Origin: Mycolicibacterium iranicum
Lineage (GTDB): Bacteria; Actinomycetota; Actinomycetes; Mycobacteriales; Mycobacteriaceae
Direction: 5' to 3'
NCBI RefSeq assembly: GCF_001650495.1
Contig: NZ_LWCS01000047.1
Span: forward strand, 1 to 39,276
Length of the DNA: 39,276 bases
Below are positions 38,501-39,276 of the stretch, piece by piece. The notes below the pieces were generated by a model. It saw only the letters and a list, made by a program, of their open reading frames with translations. It made no database searches and was not told the origin of the DNA. Both the position numbers and the translations under genes were made by a program. Positions within the stretch are counted from its first letter, which is position 1. Every line of letters begins with the position of its first letter.

Positions 38501-39276
38501 CGACGACCAGGTCGCTGGCGAGATCACCGAAGACGCCGTTTCAGAATCCGATTCGGAAAAGTCGGACGAGTCAGTGGATTCGGAAGATTCAGTGGATTCG
38601 GTGGAGCAGGTGAGCGTGCTGCCGTTGTCGGCACGCTCGCCGGAGGCCCTCGCCGCGCTGGCTCGGCGGTATGAAGCCTGGCTCAGACTGAACCCGGATG
38701 TCGACCTCGCAGACCTGTGCCTGACCGCGGGCACCGGACGGTCGCACTTCGACCATCGGGCAGCGCTCGTGGTCGATTCGGTGCAGACGGCGCGCGAAGG
38801 CCTCGCCGAACTGGCCGAGAACCGGCTGCGGCCCGGCGTCGTCCGCGGTGAGAACGCCCACCACCCGACCACGGCGTGGTTGTTCACCGGTCAGGGCAGC
38901 CAGTATCCGGGGATGGCGCGCGAGCTTTTCGAGACCGAACCCGTTTTCGCCGACACCGTGACCCGGTGCGCGGAAGCCGCCGCCGACATCGTCACCCGCC
39001 CGCTGCTGGAGGTGCTGTTCGCCACCGATCGCGCAACGTCAGAGTTGTTGCGGCACACGTCGTTTGCGCAGCCGGCGTTGTTCGCCGTGGAGATGGGCCT
39101 GGCTCGGTTGTGGCAGTCGTGGGGTATTGAGCCTGATGTGGTGCTCGGTCACAGCGTGGGTCAGTACGCGGCGGCATGTGTGGCCGGGGTGTTCAGCCTC
39201 GGGGACGGTGCGCGGCTGATGGCCGAGCGGGGGCGGCTGTTCGGCAGCCTGCCCGAGGGCGGGCGGATGGTCGCGG
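32514..39276 (+). CDS. pks: Type I modular polyketide synthase (partial, N-terminal 2254 residues), trehalose polyphleate locus
   Basis: The frame is open from the ATG at 32514 to the window end. Module 1: KS (residues about 13-430) with Cys184, His319 and His359; AT (about 540-860) with Ser641 in GHSVG and HAFH at 739-742, the mark of a malonyl-CoA-specific domain; a non-catalytic KR structural part followed by the KR (about 1180-1430) with NADPH site TGGLGSIG and catalytic YGAAN; and an ACP with Ser1502 (GMDSL). No dehydratase or enoylreductase is present between AT and KR. Module 2: KS with Cys1735, His1870 and His1910, an acidic Ser-rich linker, and the start of a second AT with Ser2214, cut by the window. 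An in-frame TTG at 32490 is an alternative start. In M. smegmatis this synthase makes the polyunsaturated phleic acyl chains. The GGGGGAG before the ATG serves as ribosome binding site. Confidence 0.93.
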   Translation, partial: MTPDEGADESAPRFAIIGYAGRFPGARNTDEFWDVLREGRDAISEVPMDRWDVDEFFDPQPGTPGKVATRRAGFVDDVTGFDAPFFGMSTREVRLMDPQHRILLETAWRAIEHSGTAPTSLAGSSTGVFIGLATHDYLGMASDELTYPEIEAYMAIGTSSAAAAGRISYRLGLQGPAVAVDTACSSSLVAIHQACQALQLGECDLALAGGANVILTPATMITFSNAQMLSPDGRCKTFDAAADGYVRGEGCGVIVVKRLEDALRDGDRIRAVIRGSAINQDGASGGLTVPNGVAQQRVISDALARAGLQPRDVSYLEAHGTGTSLGDPIEAQAAGEVLGAGRDPGQPLLIGSAKTNIGHLEAAAGIAGVIKVILALEHETLPKHLNFENPSPHIPWDRLAVEVVTETTPWERNARPRVAGVSSFGFAGTNAHVILEEAPETAAAEQAEPQGFSVVPLSAHTPAALGRIADDYRGWLNAHPEATLADLSYTAGAGRAHLEHRAALVVDSRDSALELLGALADDRPAPGLVRGESHDVPKTAWLFTGQGSQYPGMARELFDTEPVFAETLKRCADSVAEVLEKPLLDVIFDDARASEATGDDLGADTLRQTSYAQPALFAVEMGLAHLWQSWGFEPDVVLGHSVGQYAAACVAGVLSLEDGMLLMAERGRLFGSLPAGGRMVAVFAPAERVERLTDEYPTVSVAAYNGANTVLSGPAGDLEKAVAVLASEGARCDWLETSHAFHSALLDPILDEFETYAAKFSFSAPQRILIDNRTGDALGRSVKIDGAYWRRHARQPVQFTKSVKTLAGLNCKVLLEIGPQPVLTAAALRAWPDPATAPRAIASLRRNTADHRQITEAVADAYVLGHAPDFAAFRRANARKLDLPTYPFEHRQYWFNDSGNKKSQPQSRGPQTEAVRLLEDGRIEELAVLLGGTEGDTQTLDVLSRLAAQHNQQRTSQTIADDRYEFRWQKSATPTTAADTSSWILVGDDTDALQPLADVLSARGLRYQILGLPVSDADEEKCADALRAAAAQDSSLRIVDVAALDGQTVPSMQALLRMQHRVLGGTRRLLRGALAAELRSPVWVVTRGAQHVTEADSVSPDQSCLWGFGRAAALELPHLWGGLADLSAGTSDEWSRLVDRIAAPLDAAAREDQLALRDQNVYVPRLVRRPAQSGGTPLHLRGEASYLVTGGLGSIGLEVAGYLAANGARHLVLTSRRIPGEAAQQRIDILAAQHGCEIRVVTADVADAHQVARLLTTVTADLPPLAGIVHAAGEIGTTALTSLDDAELDRVLAGKVWGAWHLSEALATANPDVKLDFFLSTSSIASVWGGYGQTAYGAANAFLDALARRQREQGIAGISVNFGPWSTGMADAESRARLEQRGIKTLSPTDALAGMADVAASAGAQGVVAKVDWSRFLPLYQQAGRRSFLAELEREVPGLLTAEAPATRSGKTALVERLTNAPVQQRRKLLIDYLRNVVAEVTRVDAIEIREDAGFFDLGMDSLMAVELRRHLEQGVGVEIPVTLAMDHPRLSDVADYLLGEVLGLSEAAAAPRLASAVTTHTDEPIAIVAVSCRFPGAPDPEAFWEVLSGGVDAIREVPEDRFDIDEFYDPDPDSPGKTYTRFGGFLDGIDGFDPEFFGISPREAVWIEPQQRLMLETVWEGLERAGYSPAALRGSRTGVFVGVAANEYAHLLSSEPIDKIEPHFITGNALNAISGRVAFALGFEGPAVAIDTACSSALVAVHQACLALRADDCDMALAGGVNVLLSPVTVVAASRARMLSPVGRCKTFDASADGYVRSEGCGVLVLKRLSDAQRDGDQIRAVIAGSAVNQDGASSGLTVPNGGAQQRLITSVLARAGLSGGDVDYLEAHGTGTPLGDPIEVQAAAAAYGGSRDPDRPLLMGSVKTNIGHTESASGAAGLIKVVLSLQHRLLPKSLHFGTPSPHIPWDSLPVRVVGEPIPWEANGRPRRAGVSSFGFTGTNAHVLLEEAPVVPAPADDQVAGEITEDAVSESDSEKSDESVDSEDSVDSVEQVSVLPLSARSPEALAALARRYEAWLRLNPDVDLADLCLTAGTGRSHFDHRAALVVDSVQTAREGLAELAENRLRPGVVRGENAHHPTTAWLFTGQGSQYPGMARELFETEPVFADTVTRCAEAAADIVTRPLLEVLFATDRATSELLRHTSFAQPALFAVEMGLARLWQSWGIEPDVVLGHSVGQYAAACVAGVFSLGDGARLMAERGRLFGSLPEGGRMVA

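Noticed and set aside
1..39276. Search by eye for tRNA, rRNA, CRISPR arrays, insertion sequences, phage genes or toxin-antitoxin pairs
   Set aside because: No cloverleaf, regularly spaced repeats, transposase or integrase motifs were found; the window looks like chromosomal backbone with lineage-specific blocks.

Overview
The window is a GC-rich stretch from a mycobacterium, most likely a non-tuberculous one (Mycolicibacterium/M. smegmatis-like or M. abscessus-like). The evidence is gene content and order: the first 24 kb follows, with gains and losses, the order of the M. tuberculosis Rv0266c-Rv0245 region (fecB2, kipI/kipA, aac, nnaR/Rv0260c, Rv0259c, nirBD, Rv0250c, Sdh1). The last 15 kb is the trehalose polyphleate (TPP) locus known from M. 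smegmatis. Family and species statements come from recognising proteins by eye; no search was run. All 36 protein genes called here lie close together, and no intergenic gap exceeds about 220 bp. I saw no tRNA, rRNA, CRISPR or insertion sequence.

Region 1 (1-6.2 kb, + strand): the tail of a proline-rich exported protein, a Tat/lipoprotein siderophore-binding protein (fecB2-like), a YhhQ-type transporter, the two 5-oxoprolinase/KipI-KipA subunits, an AAC(2')-type acetyltransferase, the HemD-like/winged-helix regulator NnaR, and a CbiX-type sirohydrochlorin chelatase. Region 2 (6.2-9.7 kb, - strand): a seven-iron ferredoxin (fdxA) and assimilatory nitrite reductase nirBD. NnaR, the chelatase (siroheme supply), NirBD and possibly FdxA make one nitrite-assimilation set. 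A 16-bp dyad shared by the nnaR and nirB upstream regions is a candidate regulator site. fdxA carries a DosR-like box.

Region 3 (9.8-15.9 kb): a small membrane protein with a membrane GGDEF protein; then a tightly overlapping seven-gene minus-strand operon of Asp23/Gls24 envelope-stress proteins and their membrane partners (including a 59-residue DUF2273-type protein and an unrecognised 87-residue basic protein); a divergent universal stress protein; one more Asp23-like protein; and a PEP-mutase/isocitrate-lyase family enzyme.

Region 4 (15.9-20.4 kb, + strand): an Rv0250c-like small protein and succinate dehydrogenase 1 (sdhC-sdhA-sdhB) behind a CRP-like site. Eight bases after sdhB comes the most unusual gene of the window. 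It encodes a 158-residue protein made of hexapeptide (left-handed beta-helix type) repeats whose last third turns, without change of register, into a ladder of 14 cysteines at exactly every third residue. Region 5 (20.4-24 kb): an Lrp/AsnC regulator divergent from a large acyl-CoA dehydrogenase, a rhodanese, a 53-residue protein and a flavin reductase-like protein.

Region 6 (24.1 kb to end): a Gap-family membrane protein, then the TPP cluster. This is a PE-PPE-domain acyltransferase, a fatty-acyl-AMP ligase, an MmpL transporter and a PapA acyltransferase on the minus strand, divergent from a large type I polyketide synthase that runs off the window. Its first module is KS-AT(malonyl)-KR-ACP without a dehydratase, and the second module has begun with KS-AT. 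By analogy with M. smegmatis, the synthase and ligase make phleic-type acyl chains, PapA acylates trehalose, MmpL moves the intermediate across the membrane and the PE-PPE protein completes the lipid outside.
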